Source: DATGLG01 sp035294245
GTDB taxonomy: Bacteria; Pseudomonadota; Alphaproteobacteria; JACZXZ01
Assembly: GCA_035294245.1 (NCBI GenBank)
Contig: DATGLG010000033.1
Location: forward strand, 1-64,000
Length of the DNA stretch: 64,000 bases
Reading direction: 5' to 3'
Below the pieces are notes generated by a model. That model did no database searches, was not told where the DNA came from, and saw nothing but the letters and a program-made list of their open reading frames with translations. The position numbers and the translations under genes were made by a program. Shown here piece by piece: positions 8,382 through 16,918 of the stretch. The first letter of the stretch is position 1, and every line of letters begins with the position of its first letter.

Positions 8382-9197
8382 ATGAGCGAGCGCCGGTCTC
8401 TCGCCCCCCATCCCGTCATTGACCAATCCTCGCCGAGCCGAGCGGTGCGTGCGCTTAGCATCCGCTCGGTGCGAAAGGTCTATGACGAGCTGGAGGCCAT
8501 ACGCGACATCAGCCTCGACGTTCTCGAGGGCGAGTTCCTGAGTCTCCTCGGCCCGAGCGGCTGCGGCAAGAGCACCCTCCTGATGATGATTGCCGGCTTG
8601 CTCGACACCACCGAGGGAGAGATCGCCATCGGCGGCGAGCGGGTCAGTGGGCCGCGCCGCGAGATCGGTGTCGTTTTCCAGTCCCCCTTATTGCTGCCCT
8701 GGCGCTCCGTCATCGAGAACGTGCTTCTGCCGATCGAGATGCTCAAGCTGCCGCGCCGCGTCTATGAGCCCCGCGCCATGGCGCTGCTCGAAATGGCGAA
8801 GATCGCGGAGTTCGCCGACAAGCTCCCCAACCAGCTCTCCGGCGGGATGAAGCAGCGGGTGTCGATCTGCCGGGCGCTGGTGCATGACCCGCGCATCCTG
8901 TTGATGGACGAGCCGTTCAGCGCGCTCGATGCGATCACCCGCGACGAGATGGGCCTTGAGCTTTTGCAGCTCTGGCAAATCCATCGCAAGACGGTGATCT
9001 TCGTCACCCACAGCATCCGCGAAGCCGCGCTCCTTTCGGATCGCGTGCTCGTCATGGGCCGCCGCCCGGCAACTATCACGAGCGAGGTTGCGATCAACCT
9101 GCCGCGGCCTCGCAGCATTGCCATGACGGAAGACGAGGACTTCAATCGTTATGTCAGACTCCTGCGCACCGCGATCGAGGCAAGCCATGGCGCCTAG
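8382..9197 (+). CDS. ABC importer ATPase, nitrate/sulfonate/taurine type
   Basis: A 271-residue ABC ATPase with Walker A GPSGCGKST, Q-loop FQSPLLLPW, signature LSGGMKQR, Walker B LLMDEPFSALD and switch His in VTHS. Length and motif spelling match the SsuB/TauB/NrtD group. A GTG three bases earlier is an alternative start; GAGG lies five bases before the ATG. It overlaps the following permease gene by eleven bases and starts a plus-strand operon of ATPase, permease, binding protein and UbiD-family enzyme. Confidence 0.88.
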   Translation: MSERRSLAPHPVIDQSSPSRAVRALSIRSVRKVYDELEAIRDISLDVLEGEFLSLLGPSGCGKSTLLMMIAGLLDTTEGEIAIGGERVSGPRREIGVVFQSPLLLPWRSVIENVLLPIEMLKLPRRVYEPRAMALLEMAKIAEFADKLPNQLSGGMKQRVSICRALVHDPRILLMDEPFSALDAITRDEMGLELLQLWQIHRKTVIFVTHSIREAALLSDRVLVMGRRPATITSEVAINLPRPRSIAMTEDEDFNRYVRLLRTAIEASHGA

Positions 9198-9990
9198 AGC
9201 GCAATCGAGGGGACGCCGGCGGCTTGAGGCCCTCGCTTGGCCGACGGGCACGATTATCGCCGTGCTGATCGCATGGGAAATCGCCGTGCGGGCCCTGGGT
9301 ATACGCTCGATTCTCCTGCCGCCGCCATCCGCGATCTTCACGGTCATGGTGACCCGCTACGACCTCGTCCTCGCCAATCTCTGGCCGTCTCTCTACATGA
9401 CGGTGATCGGCTTCTTTCTTTCGGTTGTCGGCGGCGTCGCCGTCGCCGTGCTCGTCACCTACTCGCGGTTCATGCGGAAGGGATTTTATCCGATCATCAT
9501 CGTCTCACAGGTCATCCCCAAGATTTCCATCGCACCCCTCTTCATCGTCTGGTTCGGCACGGGCACCGTATCGAGCCTCCTCCTCGCTTTCCTGATCGGC
9601 TTCTTTCCCATGACAATCAATGCGGCGGCGGGATTTCAGGCCGTCGACGACGACATACTCAAGATGGCGCGGGCGTTCATGGGCTCACGCTGGCAGATTT
9701 TCCGCTCGATCCGGCTGCCGAACGCCATGCCGTACCTCTTCAGCGGGATGAAGATCTCCATCACCCTCGCCATCATCGGCGTGGTCGTATCGGAGTTCGT
9801 CGCCTCGCAAGAGGGGATCGGCTATTTGATCAAGCTGGCCGGCGGCTTGCTCGACACGCCGCTGATGATGGCGGCGATCGCCGCCCTCAGCATCACCGGC
9901 CTGATACTTTATGCCCTGATCGCCTGGGCCGAGGCGCGCCTCATCTATTGGCAGTCGCCCAGCTTCGTCGATATCGGCGCCAATCCGTGA
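9187..9990 (+). CDS. ABC importer permease, nitrate/sulfonate/taurine type
   Basis: A 267-residue permease with about six membrane helices and the BPD_transp_1 layout. The cytoplasmic coupling region runs from ILKMARAFMGSRWQIFRSI to PNAMPYLFSGMKISI, the EAA-loop equivalent. ATG at 9187 follows GAGG by six bases and overlaps the ATPase gene; an upstream in-frame ATG at 9151 is less likely because it lacks a ribosome site. It should form the transmembrane dimer for the adjacent ATPase and binding protein. Confidence 0.86.
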   Translation: MAPRAQSRGRRRLEALAWPTGTIIAVLIAWEIAVRALGIRSILLPPPSAIFTVMVTRYDLVLANLWPSLYMTVIGFFLSVVGGVAVAVLVTYSRFMRKGFYPIIIVSQVIPKISIAPLFIVWFGTGTVSSLLLAFLIGFFPMTINAAAGFQAVDDDILKMARAFMGSRWQIFRSIRLPNAMPYLFSGMKISITLAIIGVVVSEFVASQEGIGYLIKLAGGLLDTPLMMAAIAALSITGLILYALIAWAEARLIYWQSPSFVDIGANP

Positions 9991-10034
9991 ATGCGCAGCC
10001 CATGACGGCAGCGGACCAACCAAGGAGGCTGAAC

Positions 10035-11117
10035 ATGGCGATCAAGCGACGTTCCTTCCTGAAGTGCTCGGGCGCCCTTGCCGTGGCGGGCGCCATGGGC
10101 TTGGCGCCGGCGATCGTCCGCGCGAATACCCCGGTCAAGATGACGCTGCCATGGCTGCCCCTCGGCACCTTCAGCTTCACCTTCGTCGCCAAGAAAATGG
10201 GTTTCTGGGAGAAGCGCGGGCTCGACGTCACGATCGATCGCGGCTTCGGGTCAGGCAAGGTCTGCGTTCCGGTCGACCAGGGGCAATACGATTTCGGCCT
10301 TCTCGACATGGCGGTGATGATGAATTGCGCGAGCAAGGGGCTCGACCTCGTTGCCATCGCCGGCGTCTGGCCGCGCTCGCCCATCGGCATCTTCTCGCTC
10401 AAGGACTACAACATCACCAAGCCCAAGGACCTCGAGGGGCAGACCGTCGCCTTCGACGTCGGGAGCGGCGATTTCCAGCTCTGGCCGGCTTTCGTGAAGG
10501 CGACGGGGATCGACGACAGCAAGGTCCATAAGGTGACCATGGACGCCGCGGCGTTGATCAAGGCGCTCGCGGAGCGGCAGGTGAAGGCGGAAGGAAATTT
10601 CATCGGCAGCATTGCGCCGAGCCTCTGGGCGCAGGGAATGCAGATCAACTCTATCTTCTACGAGGACTACGGGATCAAGATGTTCAGCAATTGCTTCGCC
10701 TGCAAGCGAAGCACGATCGAGAGCAAGCCGGAGCTTTGCCAGGCCTTCGTCGACGGCGCCATGGAAGGGCTCAAATACGTCTATCTGAATCCCGAGAAGT
10801 CCGTCGATCTGCATATCGAGAGCCTCAAGGAATTCCAGGGCGGCAGCACGACGAATCGCGACGTGATCAAGTACGGCCAAGCCGTCGCGACGGCGCTGGG
10901 CCTCGTTCCTGCCGTCAAGCAGCACGGCCTTGGCTACATGGATCCCGCCCTGGTGGCGGCGACGCGGCAGAGCGTCGAAACCTATATGGGCGCCAAGGGG
11001 ACGCCGCCGCTGGATAAGCTCTTCACGAACAAGTTCGTCGGGAAGATCAAGCTGACGGACGCCGAATGGGCCGAGGTGAAGAAGAACACGCAGCAATACA
11101 TGCCCGACAAAGGCTGA
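10035..11117 (+). CDS. ABC substrate-binding protein, NMT1/SsuA type, Tat-exported
   Basis: A 360-residue periplasmic binding protein of the NMT1/ThiY-SsuA fold. The N terminus carries a twin-arginine signal (KRRSFLK followed by a hydrophobic alanine-rich segment and cleavage near ANT at about residue 32). AAGGAGG lies just before ATG at 10035; the open frame continues upstream through the permease gene in another phase and is not real. Family blocks such as WLPLGTFSFTFVAKKMGFW and DYGIKMFSNCFAC follow. It delivers an unidentified small ligand to the permease at 9187. Confidence 0.86.
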   Translation: MAIKRRSFLKCSGALAVAGAMGLAPAIVRANTPVKMTLPWLPLGTFSFTFVAKKMGFWEKRGLDVTIDRGFGSGKVCVPVDQGQYDFGLLDMAVMMNCASKGLDLVAIAGVWPRSPIGIFSLKDYNITKPKDLEGQTVAFDVGSGDFQLWPAFVKATGIDDSKVHKVTMDAAALIKALAERQVKAEGNFIGSIAPSLWAQGMQINSIFYEDYGIKMFSNCFACKRSTIESKPELCQAFVDGAMEGLKYVYLNPEKSVDLHIESLKEFQGGSTTNRDVIKYGQAVATALGLVPAVKQHGLGYMDPALVAATRQSVETYMGAKGTPPLDKLFTNKFVGKIKLTDAEWAEVKKNTQQYMPDKG

Positions 11118-11125
11118 GGGGCGGA

Positions 11126-12478
11126 ATGGAAAAGAAGAGCTTTCGCGACTTCATACGCGATCTGGACGATGCGGGGGAAATCCAGCGCATAAGGAAGCCC
11201 GTTGATCTCCGCGATGTTTCGGCCCTGATCGGGCAGGCTTCCCGGGCGGCCCTTTTCGAGGATCTGAAGGAATATCCCGGATGGCGGCTCGCCGGCGCGC
11301 TCGTGTCGACGCGGCGGCGCCTGGCTTTAGCGATGGGCTGCTCGGAAAACGACGTTGCCGTCCGTTTCGAGCGGGGGCTCGACCGGCCGATCGCGCCGGT
11401 CACGGTGTCGAGCGCGCCGTGCCAGGAGATCGTGCGTCAGGGCGCCGAGGTGGATCTCACCGCGATTCCCTACCCGCTCATGCATGTGCTCGACGGCGGC
11501 CCCTATCTCTCCGCCACCTTCGTGGTGTCGAAGGATGCGGAATTCGGCCGCAATGTCGGCTCCTATCGTCTCATGTATCGCACGCCGACCGAAACGGGCA
11601 TCGATCTCGTCTCGCCCTCGGACATGCGTTTCTACTACCAACGTCAGCTGGACCGCGGGAAGCCCCTCGAGATCGCGGTTGCCATCGGAGTCCATCCCTA
11701 CGAGATGCTCGCCGCTTCATATAAGGCGCCCATCGACACGGACGAGTACGCGATCGCAGGCGGCCTTCACGGCGCGCCGGTGCCGATCGTGAAGTGCAAG
11801 ACCGTCGATCTCGAGGTTCCGGCCGATGCCGAGCTCGTGCTCGAAGGCGAGCTCCTGCCCATCGGCTGGAGCGCCGACGAGGGCCCCTTCGGCGAGTTCA
11901 GCCAGATTTCGGGGGACGTGAAGTGGAACCCGATCTTCCGCGTGAAATGCATGACCCACCGCCGCGACCCGATTTTCTATTTTCTTCAGATGCCCTGGGA
12001 GAACGACTGGCTCGCGGCACCCGTCACCGAGGCCGCAGGGCTCCGCGCGCTGCGCAACGCCAGCGTGCAGCCCGTCGCCATCCGCGCGCCGGTGGGCAGC
12101 TGTGGCTACTGGACGCTCGTCGCCTCCATTAAGAAGCGGCCCGGCGAAGGAAAGAACGCCTTGCTCGCGCTCTTGTCGGTCGCCGAGGTCAAGCTGGCGA
12201 TCGTGACCGACGACGACATCGACATCCATAACCCCGACGATCTCGATTGGGCATTGACCTTCAGGGTGCAGGCCGACCGGGATCTCATCGTCGTTCGCGG
12301 CGCCCGGGGCAAGCACATCGACCCGAGCATCAAGGCGTGGGAGCTCGGCAAGGGCGGTCTTCCGACCACGGCCAAGCTCGGCATCGACGCCACCATTCCG
12401 GAAGGGGTGCCGAGGAAGTTCTATAAGCGCCTCGAATATTACGGTCGGGAGCGCGTCAAACTCGAGGATTATCTATGA
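11126..12478 (+). CDS. UbiD-family decarboxylase
   Basis: A 450-residue member of the UbiD family, whose characterised enzymes use prenylated FMN for reversible decarboxylation of aromatic or alpha,beta-unsaturated acids. Supporting features are the N-terminal RDFIRDLDDAGEIQRI region, the central GPFGEFSQISGD block and the WENDWLAAPVTEAAGLR region. It begins eight bases after the binding-protein stop with GAGGGGCGGA before ATG, so it is translated in the ABC operon, suggesting that the imported compound or its product is a carboxylic acid. No UbiX-type flavin prenyltransferase is visible in the window. It overlaps the next small gene by four bases. Confidence 0.85.
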   Translation: MEKKSFRDFIRDLDDAGEIQRIRKPVDLRDVSALIGQASRAALFEDLKEYPGWRLAGALVSTRRRLALAMGCSENDVAVRFERGLDRPIAPVTVSSAPCQEIVRQGAEVDLTAIPYPLMHVLDGGPYLSATFVVSKDAEFGRNVGSYRLMYRTPTETGIDLVSPSDMRFYYQRQLDRGKPLEIAVAIGVHPYEMLAASYKAPIDTDEYAIAGGLHGAPVPIVKCKTVDLEVPADAELVLEGELLPIGWSADEGPFGEFSQISGDVKWNPIFRVKCMTHRRDPIFYFLQMPWENDWLAAPVTEAAGLRALRNASVQPVAIRAPVGSCGYWTLVASIKKRPGEGKNALLALLSVAEVKLAIVTDDDIDIHNPDDLDWALTFRVQADRDLIVVRGARGKHIDPSIKAWELGKGGLPTTAKLGIDATIPEGVPRKFYKRLEYYGRERVKLEDYL

Positions 12479-12657
12479 GCCCGCTGGCGCAGGACATCAT
12501 CCGCGAGCTCCAGGCCAAGCCGCAGCAATTCTCCGAGGTCGTCGATGCGCATCGCGATGCGGCATGGCGGCAGTTCCTGCGCGCTTGGGGCGAGGTTCGC
12601 GCCGCGAATATCCTTGAGCGGGACGACGACGGGCGCTACCTGGTAAAAACGCCGTAG
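12475..12657 (+). CDS. 60-residue protein coupled to UbiD-family gene
   Basis: A small, charged, probably all-helical protein. ATG overlaps the UbiD stop as ATGA, so it is translationally coupled. The hydrophobic pattern (IIRELQAKPQQFSEVVDAH, then WRQFLRAWGEVRAANIL) suggests two or three helices, perhaps a compact winged-helix-like fold. Some UbiD-type decarboxylases have a small accessory subunit, such as VdcD in the vanillate system, but I see no clear resemblance to it. A stoichiometric partner of the neighbouring enzyme is the simplest idea, from context only. Confidence 0.65.
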   Translation: MSPLAQDIIRELQAKPQQFSEVVDAHRDAAWRQFLRAWGEVRAANILERDDDGRYLVKTP

Positions 12658-12751
12658 ACGGCCGGCCTATCGGGAAGCAGCCGAGCGAGATACCCACCGC
12701 TTCCGAAAGCCCTGTTGACGAACGCAACCGCAGCCCAGCACAGGACTGGCG

Positions 12752-13930
12752 ATGGACATTGCCGATCGTGCCCCTTCCACCGCCGGAACGCTGACGAGGT
12801 ATGCCACCCTATGGCTCCTCGGCGCGTCACTTCGCATCACGCTCCTTGCCGTTCCGCCGGTGATCCCGCTCATTCATCAAGATCTCGGCTTGAGCGAGAC
12901 GGCGATCGGGATGCTCACCTCGATTCCGGTGCTGCTCCTCGCCTTGGCCGCGGTGTCCGGCTCCCTGCTCGTGGCGCGGCTGGGGCTGCGGCGCACATTG
13001 CTTTTGGGCCTCGCCATTGTCGCCGTATTCACCGCGTCGCGGGGGGTCGGACGCTCGGCAGCAGTCCTGTTCGGCTCGACCTTCCTGATGGGCATCGGCA
13101 TTGCCGTCCTCCAGCCCGCCGCGCCGACGCTCGTCAAGACCTGGTTTCCCTTCCGGGTCGGCATGGCGACGGCCGTCTATACGAACGGGCTGATCGTCGG
13201 TGAAATTCTCGGCGTCGGCGTCACCCTCCCTCTCGCCCGTGGGAGCTGGGCGATGGGACTGGCGCTGTGGTCCTTGCTCGTGCTGGCGACGGCCTTGCTG
13301 GTGCATTTTCTCGCGTCCTCGACCGTCGCGGCCGGGGCGCCAAAGGGCCGCTGGTGGCCCGATTGGCGCGACAAGCGAACGTGGCAGATCGGGCTCATTC
13401 TCGGCGCGAGCTCCGGGCTTTATTTCGCCGCGAACGCCTTCATTCCGGATTATCTTCACGCGGTCGGCGCCGACCGGGAGATCGGGCCCTGCCTGACGGC
13501 GCTCAATGTCTCTCAGCTGTTGGCGCCGCTGCCGATCCTGCTGGCGTCGGGCAGAATCGTCGGCCAGCGCCTGCCTTTCGTCTTGACCGGATGCTTGGCG
13601 CTGCTTGCCGTCGCTGCCATCATCACGGGCATATCCGCGCTCCTCATTCCGGCGGCCGTGGCAATCGGCTTCTCCACGGCCTTCATCCTGACGCTCAGCC
13701 TCGCCCTGCCACCCCTGCTTGTTGATCCCGAGGACGTGCATCGCCTCTCGGCCGGCATTTTCACGATCGCGTATTTCGGCGCCGTCATATTGCCGGTCAT
13801 CGGCGGCAAGCTGTGGGATCTCACCGGGTTTCGCGCGGCAGCCTTCACCCCGTGCGCGATCGGCAGCATCCTCGTGATCGCGCTGGGTGCTGCCGCCGAT
13901 TTGAGGGAGAGGCACGCCGCGCGCTCGTGA
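12752..13930 (+). CDS. MFS transporter, CynX/NimT-like
   Basis: A 392-residue twelve-helix MFS permease. The region between helices 2 and 3 (ARLGLRRTLLLGL) and the conserved LQPAAPTLVKTWFP block match the cyanate/2-nitroimidazole transporter branch. Translation from ATG at 12752 gives a normal-length protein. It lies 94 bases after the small UbiD-linked gene on the same strand and may belong to that operon or have its own promoter. Cargo is unknown; uptake or export of an organic anion related to the UbiD-family reaction is possible. Confidence 0.78.
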   Translation: MDIADRAPSTAGTLTRYATLWLLGASLRITLLAVPPVIPLIHQDLGLSETAIGMLTSIPVLLLALAAVSGSLLVARLGLRRTLLLGLAIVAVFTASRGVGRSAAVLFGSTFLMGIGIAVLQPAAPTLVKTWFPFRVGMATAVYTNGLIVGEILGVGVTLPLARGSWAMGLALWSLLVLATALLVHFLASSTVAAGAPKGRWWPDWRDKRTWQIGLILGASSGLYFAANAFIPDYLHAVGADREIGPCLTALNVSQLLAPLPILLASGRIVGQRLPFVLTGCLALLAVAAIITGISALLIPAAVAIGFSTAFILTLSLALPPLLVDPEDVHRLSAGIFTIAYFGAVILPVIGGKLWDLTGFRAAAFTPCAIGSILVIALGAAADLRERHAARS

Positions 13931-13941
13931 TCACCGCCCGC

Positions 13942-13959
13942 CTCGGGAGCCTTCCCGAG
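13942..13959 (+). terminator. hairpin after MFS gene
   Basis: CTCGGGA and TCCCGAG form a perfect seven-base stem around a GCCT loop, 12 bases after the MFS stop. No T-run follows, so a role as terminator is suggested by position only. Confidence 0.35.
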
Positions 13960-14114
13960 CAGCCGACGCGTCTCAGCGGAAATCCCGCGATGGGGGCAAG
14001 TCGGCAGATCGCTTTCAATGAGGCAGGGTCCGCGGGCGGATCAGCATGACCACGAGAGACGAGCTCCTGAATGCCGGTTCACAGCCTTGATTGCGGACTC
14101 TGTGTAAGATCTGC

Positions 14115-14783
14115 TCACGCCACATTGGTCAGGCGGTGGATCTGCGCACACCCCCCGTGATCCCAGTCGTATTGAAAGTGATCTCCTTGAATGACGGGAA
14201 CAAGGAGGCGAGGCTTGAATATGGCGACATTGTTGCCGCCGGCGGCGCGCACGCTCTCGTACCAGATGCCGTCGATCCCGCTCTTGCGTCGCTTCTCGCC
14301 GAACTCCTGAGAGCGCCGATAGTCGGCAAGATCGTAGAGATCCGGACGGGTGTGGCGGTGCCCACGGAGATCGATCAGATCCGCAGCCGGCGTCGAGACG
14401 AGCTCGCGCATTTGCATCTGGGCGGGGAACCCCCCGGCCGATGCACGCAGCCTCCTCGTATTGTGATAGACCGTTTCCTTGATCGCGGTGTGGCGCTGGG
14501 TCGAGCAATACCATGCGCCGAGTTCGGGACCGTTGAAGCGGCCGCCATTCGGCGATGGGTGCAGAAACGCCGCCATCGCATATCCGGCGCCAGCACCCAC
14601 CGCCCAGTCCTCGTATGGGATCATGTGGGCGCGCGTGAGCCGATCATTGGTGGCACCCTCGAGCTCAAGCGCGGCGGCAATGTCCACCGGGCTTCCGTGG
14701 CCCTCGAAAACGTCGATGGGGGGATACCGCGAATTGACGAGCCGATGGGTTCGCGCCTGGAAAGCCGCGATGGGCTCGCTCAT
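14115..14783 (-). CDS. RES-domain toxin (NAD-degrading type)
   Basis: A 222-residue RES-family protein. The start at 14783 is fixed by the ATGA overlap with the antitoxin gene; the frame stays open further upstream only as a shadow of that gene. Family landmarks are an early Arg-x-x-Arg-Leu (THRLVNSRYPPIDVF), the GGRFNGPELGAWYCS block and AIKETVYH. Characterised RES toxins (MbcT and relatives) degrade NAD+ or transfer ADP-ribose and are neutralised by an Xre-type antitoxin encoded just upstream, exactly the arrangement here. Confidence 0.82.
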   Translation of the reverse strand: MSEPIAAFQARTHRLVNSRYPPIDVFEGHGSPVDIAAALELEGATNDRLTRAHMIPYEDWAVGAGAGYAMAAFLHPSPNGGRFNGPELGAWYCSTQRHTAIKETVYHNTRRLRASAGGFPAQMQMRELVSTPAADLIDLRGHRHTRPDLYDLADYRRSQEFGEKRRKSGIDGIWYESVRAAGGNNVAIFKPRLLVPVIQGDHFQYDWDHGGCAQIHRLTNVA

Positions 14784-15217
14784 GGCCGCCCGCCACGCCA
14801 CGCGTCGAGATAGCGGCGCACCTTGTAGAGATGGTCGATCGAGCCCCGCAGCATCGTCGCCTGAGGTGAGCTGCCGGCGAAGGGCAGGTCCGCGTTCGCG
14901 GCACGGAGCCACCTTAGGGAGGTCGCAAAATCCGTGAAGAGGAGCTTGAGATCCTTGTAGATGCCCAGAACGAGCGAAATCCGCTCGAGCTGGTCGACGG
15001 AAAGAGCTGGCGGCCCCTTCGAGCGCCAGTTGTGGTAAGTCGCTTCCGAGACGTCGCCGAGCAGGCGCCGGCGTTCCGGCACGCTGAGCCCCAGCTCGTC
15101 GCAAATGCTCAGGAAGACCCGGAAGCCGCCCCCGGAGAGGCGCGCCCGGACCGCGGGGTCCAGGAGATCCGGTGCTCCTTCCCGTGGGGCTGTAGAGCTT
15201 GCAAAGGCATCCCCAGC
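14780..15217 (-). CDS. Xre/MbcA/ParS-type antitoxin
   Basis: A protein of about 145 residues with a central helix-turn-helix (LSVPERRRLLGDVSEATYHN) and the C-terminal MbcA/ParS-like region that in this family blocks the RES active site. Its TGA overlaps the toxin ATG. The start is uncertain: ATG at 15217 is chosen, but a TTG at 15247 is in frame and neither has a strong ribosome site. Two dyads lie directly upstream and are likely its own operators, as expected for autoregulated toxin-antitoxin operons. Confidence 0.78.
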   Translation of the reverse strand, partial: AGDAFASSTAPREGAPDLLDPAVRARLSGGGFRVFLSICDELGLSVPERRRLLGDVSEATYHNWRSKGPPALSVDQLERISLVLGIYKDLKLLFTDFATSLRWLRAANADLPFAGSSPQATMLRGSIDHLYKVRRYLDAWRGGRP

Positions 15218-15228
15218 CATGACCAGTA

Positions 15229-15262
15229 CTCTATAGTTAGAGGACAAGTCTATAAATATAGA
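15229..15262. promoter_or_regulatory. twin dyads before antitoxin gene
   Basis: CTCTA-TAGT-TAGAG at 15229-15242 and TCTATA-AA-TATAGA at 15249-15262 are both perfect inverted repeats whose centres are 20 bases apart, about two helical turns. They sit in an AT-rich island that probably contains the operon promoter. Binding of the Xre antitoxin is the natural inference. Confidence 0.5.
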
Positions 15263-15485
15263 TAGGCGGGTTTGATGTCAAGCAATGAAACGGCCGGCAA
15301 CTCCATTCAGGCCGCCAGATCCGGGGCCCGATGTTCGGCAGGGCGATCCGGCAGCAGGCTGAAGAGGTTTGAGGCACAAATTGCGGGCATACGTCGACCG
15401 CCATTCGGTGAGGTCAACGATGCGGTAACGCGCGCGCCAGCCTGTCTCCCAGGCGGGCCACCATTCGCTGGAATCTGCATCACAA

Positions 15486-15514
15486 CCCGTGCCTGCCTTG
15501 GATAGGCAGACGGG
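15486..15514. terminator. hairpin beyond methyltransferase gene
   Basis: CCCGT-gc-CTGCCT pairs with AGGCAG-ACGGG around a TGGAT loop, an 11-base-pair stem with a two-base bulge. It lies 28 bases past the stop of the minus-strand methyltransferase gene and may end its transcript. The rest of 15263-15542 shows no credible gene. Confidence 0.4.
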
Positions 15515-15542
15515 ACTTAGCTTGGGAGAGAGCGTCTTTGCG

Positions 15543-16355
15543 CTATTGAGCGGCGGTGATTACGTGGGCCCTGATGCGGCCTTCGACTGGCCCATTCCCA
15601 AAGCGTCGCTCGAGCGCCGCGGCCGCGACTTTTGTCGCTCCGTCTAACCCGGGGGCGCCGCGCGCTTCGATTTCGTTTCTCAGCGGAGTGCCTTGGCAAT
15701 AGGCGATCGCTGGATCGGCCGCGGTCAAGGCTCTACTCATAAATTCAACGGTGTCGATTGCAATCGTCGCGAAGCCGGCGGCTACGAGCTCGGCTTGGAT
15801 TTGGTCCGTATTGTGGTAGCCATGCGGGGTGCGCGCCAAAAAGCGCGGAGGGTCGTTCGGGGAAAGCACGGCGAGCGCCAGCGTCACAACATCCGCAAAT
15901 TCGTTTTTCGAAATATGGTCCCAGACATTGAAAATGAAATGTCCGCCCGGTCTTAAGACGCGGCGCGCCTCACGGCAAGCCTGCCCCTTGTCGGGAAAAA
16001 ACATTGCTCCGAACTGACAAGCTACCGCGTCGAACATTGCGTCTTGAAACGGGAGCATAGCGGCATTGGCCTGCCGCCATGCAATCCGGCGGTCTCCGGG
16101 CTGCCGTGCCGCGGCATAGTCGAGCATCGGCTGATTGAGGTCGGTCGCAACGATACGCATCTCTGCAGGCAACTTGGACGCAATCATCCGCGTCAAGGCG
16201 CCGGTGCCGGCAGCGGTCTCCAATATGTCGCGGGGCCCGGCCTTTCTCAGCCTTTCAGCGAGGTCGTGCGCGTAAGGCTCGAAGATGAGCGGGACCAAAA
16301 ACCTGTCGTAGAGTTCGGGGATTGAACCAGCGAACAATTCGTCGCTTTTCACCAT
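15543..16355 (-). CDS. class I SAM-dependent methyltransferase
   Basis: A 270-residue methyltransferase of the Methyltransf_11/UbiE-like type. Motif I reads LETAAGTGALTR near residue 46 and the acidic strand-2 end reads IVATDLNQPMLDYA near residue 69. Motif III is the RRVLRPGGHFIFNVWD block. ATG at 16355 is preceded by GGAGCAGCGCG. The acceptor substrate is unknown. It lies 39 bases downstream of the YgjV-like gene on the same strand. No operon partner indicates a pathway. Confidence 0.82.
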   Translation of the reverse strand: MVKSDELFAGSIPELYDRFLVPLIFEPYAHDLAERLRKAGPRDILETAAGTGALTRMIASKLPAEMRIVATDLNQPMLDYAAARQPGDRRIAWRQANAAMLPFQDAMFDAVACQFGAMFFPDKGQACREARRVLRPGGHFIFNVWDHISKNEFADVVTLALAVLSPNDPPRFLARTPHGYHNTDQIQAELVAAGFATIAIDTVEFMSRALTAADPAIAYCQGTPLRNEIEARGAPGLDGATKVAAAALERRFGNGPVEGRIRAHVITAAQ

Positions 16356-16394
16356 CGCGCTGCTCCGTTGCTCGGCGCGAGCCCCTCTTCACCA

Positions 16395-16733
16395 TCACCG
16401 ATTTCTGGCGCTGAGGGAGCGTCCATCTTTGGGGCGAGCAGATGACGCGTTTCGCTGGATAAGGCTTCGGCCACTCGTTACCGGCTCTGGGTCCGCGCGA
16501 TGTTTGCAAAGCTGCCGGCTGCGTTCGAGCTGGAGGAGCCGGTGAAGGTTGAGTGGAAGTAGGATGGCGTGAAGGCCAAGCACAGGGACGATGCCGTCGA
16601 GCGCGCCGTAGGCCAGGAAAGCCAGATTGCTGAGAATTGCTATAACGCGGAGCGTGCGCATCTTTGTGGTCAAGAATGTCAGCAGAACCAATGCCGAGGC
16701 TAGGTAACCGACAAGTTCCGTTCCGAGGCGCAT
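16395..16733 (-). CDS. YgjV-like inner-membrane protein
   Basis: A 112-residue protein whose first 70 residues form three hydrophobic helices (LVGYLASALVLLTFLTT, VIAILSNLAFLAYGAL, VLGLHAILLPLNLHRLLQL), the pattern of YgjV-type proteins, sometimes found fused to a cyclic-nucleotide-binding domain. Here the tail after residue 72 is short, polar and arginine-rich and looks unstructured, so the gene may be a shortened form of such a fusion. No ribosome site stands out before ATG at 16733. Confidence 0.55.
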   Translation of the reverse strand: MRLGTELVGYLASALVLLTFLTTKMRTLRVIAILSNLAFLAYGALDGIVPVLGLHAILLPLNLHRLLQLERSRQLCKHRADPEPVTSGRSLIQRNASSARPKDGRSLSARNR

Positions 16734-16783
16734 AAGGCCCGCGACGACGCGCTACATGTTGGCGAGGACTGCTATAGCACTCA

Positions 16784-16918
16784 CGCTGGCCAGCCCGAGG
16801 CGAGCTCGCCGGTCACGAATGCCATGAAGGACAGCGACCAAGGCAATGACACGACCAAGGCAATAAGAAGGCGAACTCTTGGAGCAGCGACGAAAGAAAG
16901 CCGTGGATCGCTCATCAT
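16784..16918 (-). CDS. possible 44-residue membrane peptide
   Basis: A short frame opens with ATGATG at 16918 behind GGGGAAA and ends at 16784. It encodes an N-terminal basic segment followed by one hydrophobic helix (LLIALVVSLPWSLSFMAFV). It could be a genuine small membrane protein or the remnant of a larger gene upstream of the YgjV-like gene. Support is only the start context and the helix. Confidence 0.3.

Noticed and set aside
9237..10034. Upstream extension of the binding-protein gene
   Set aside because: It lies within the permease gene in another phase; the Tat signal peptide with AAGGAGG fixes the start at 10035.
15272..15505. 77-residue plus-strand frame
   Set aside because: It has no ribosome site, an unstructured Ser/Arg/Gly-rich translation and overlaps the hairpin at 15486.
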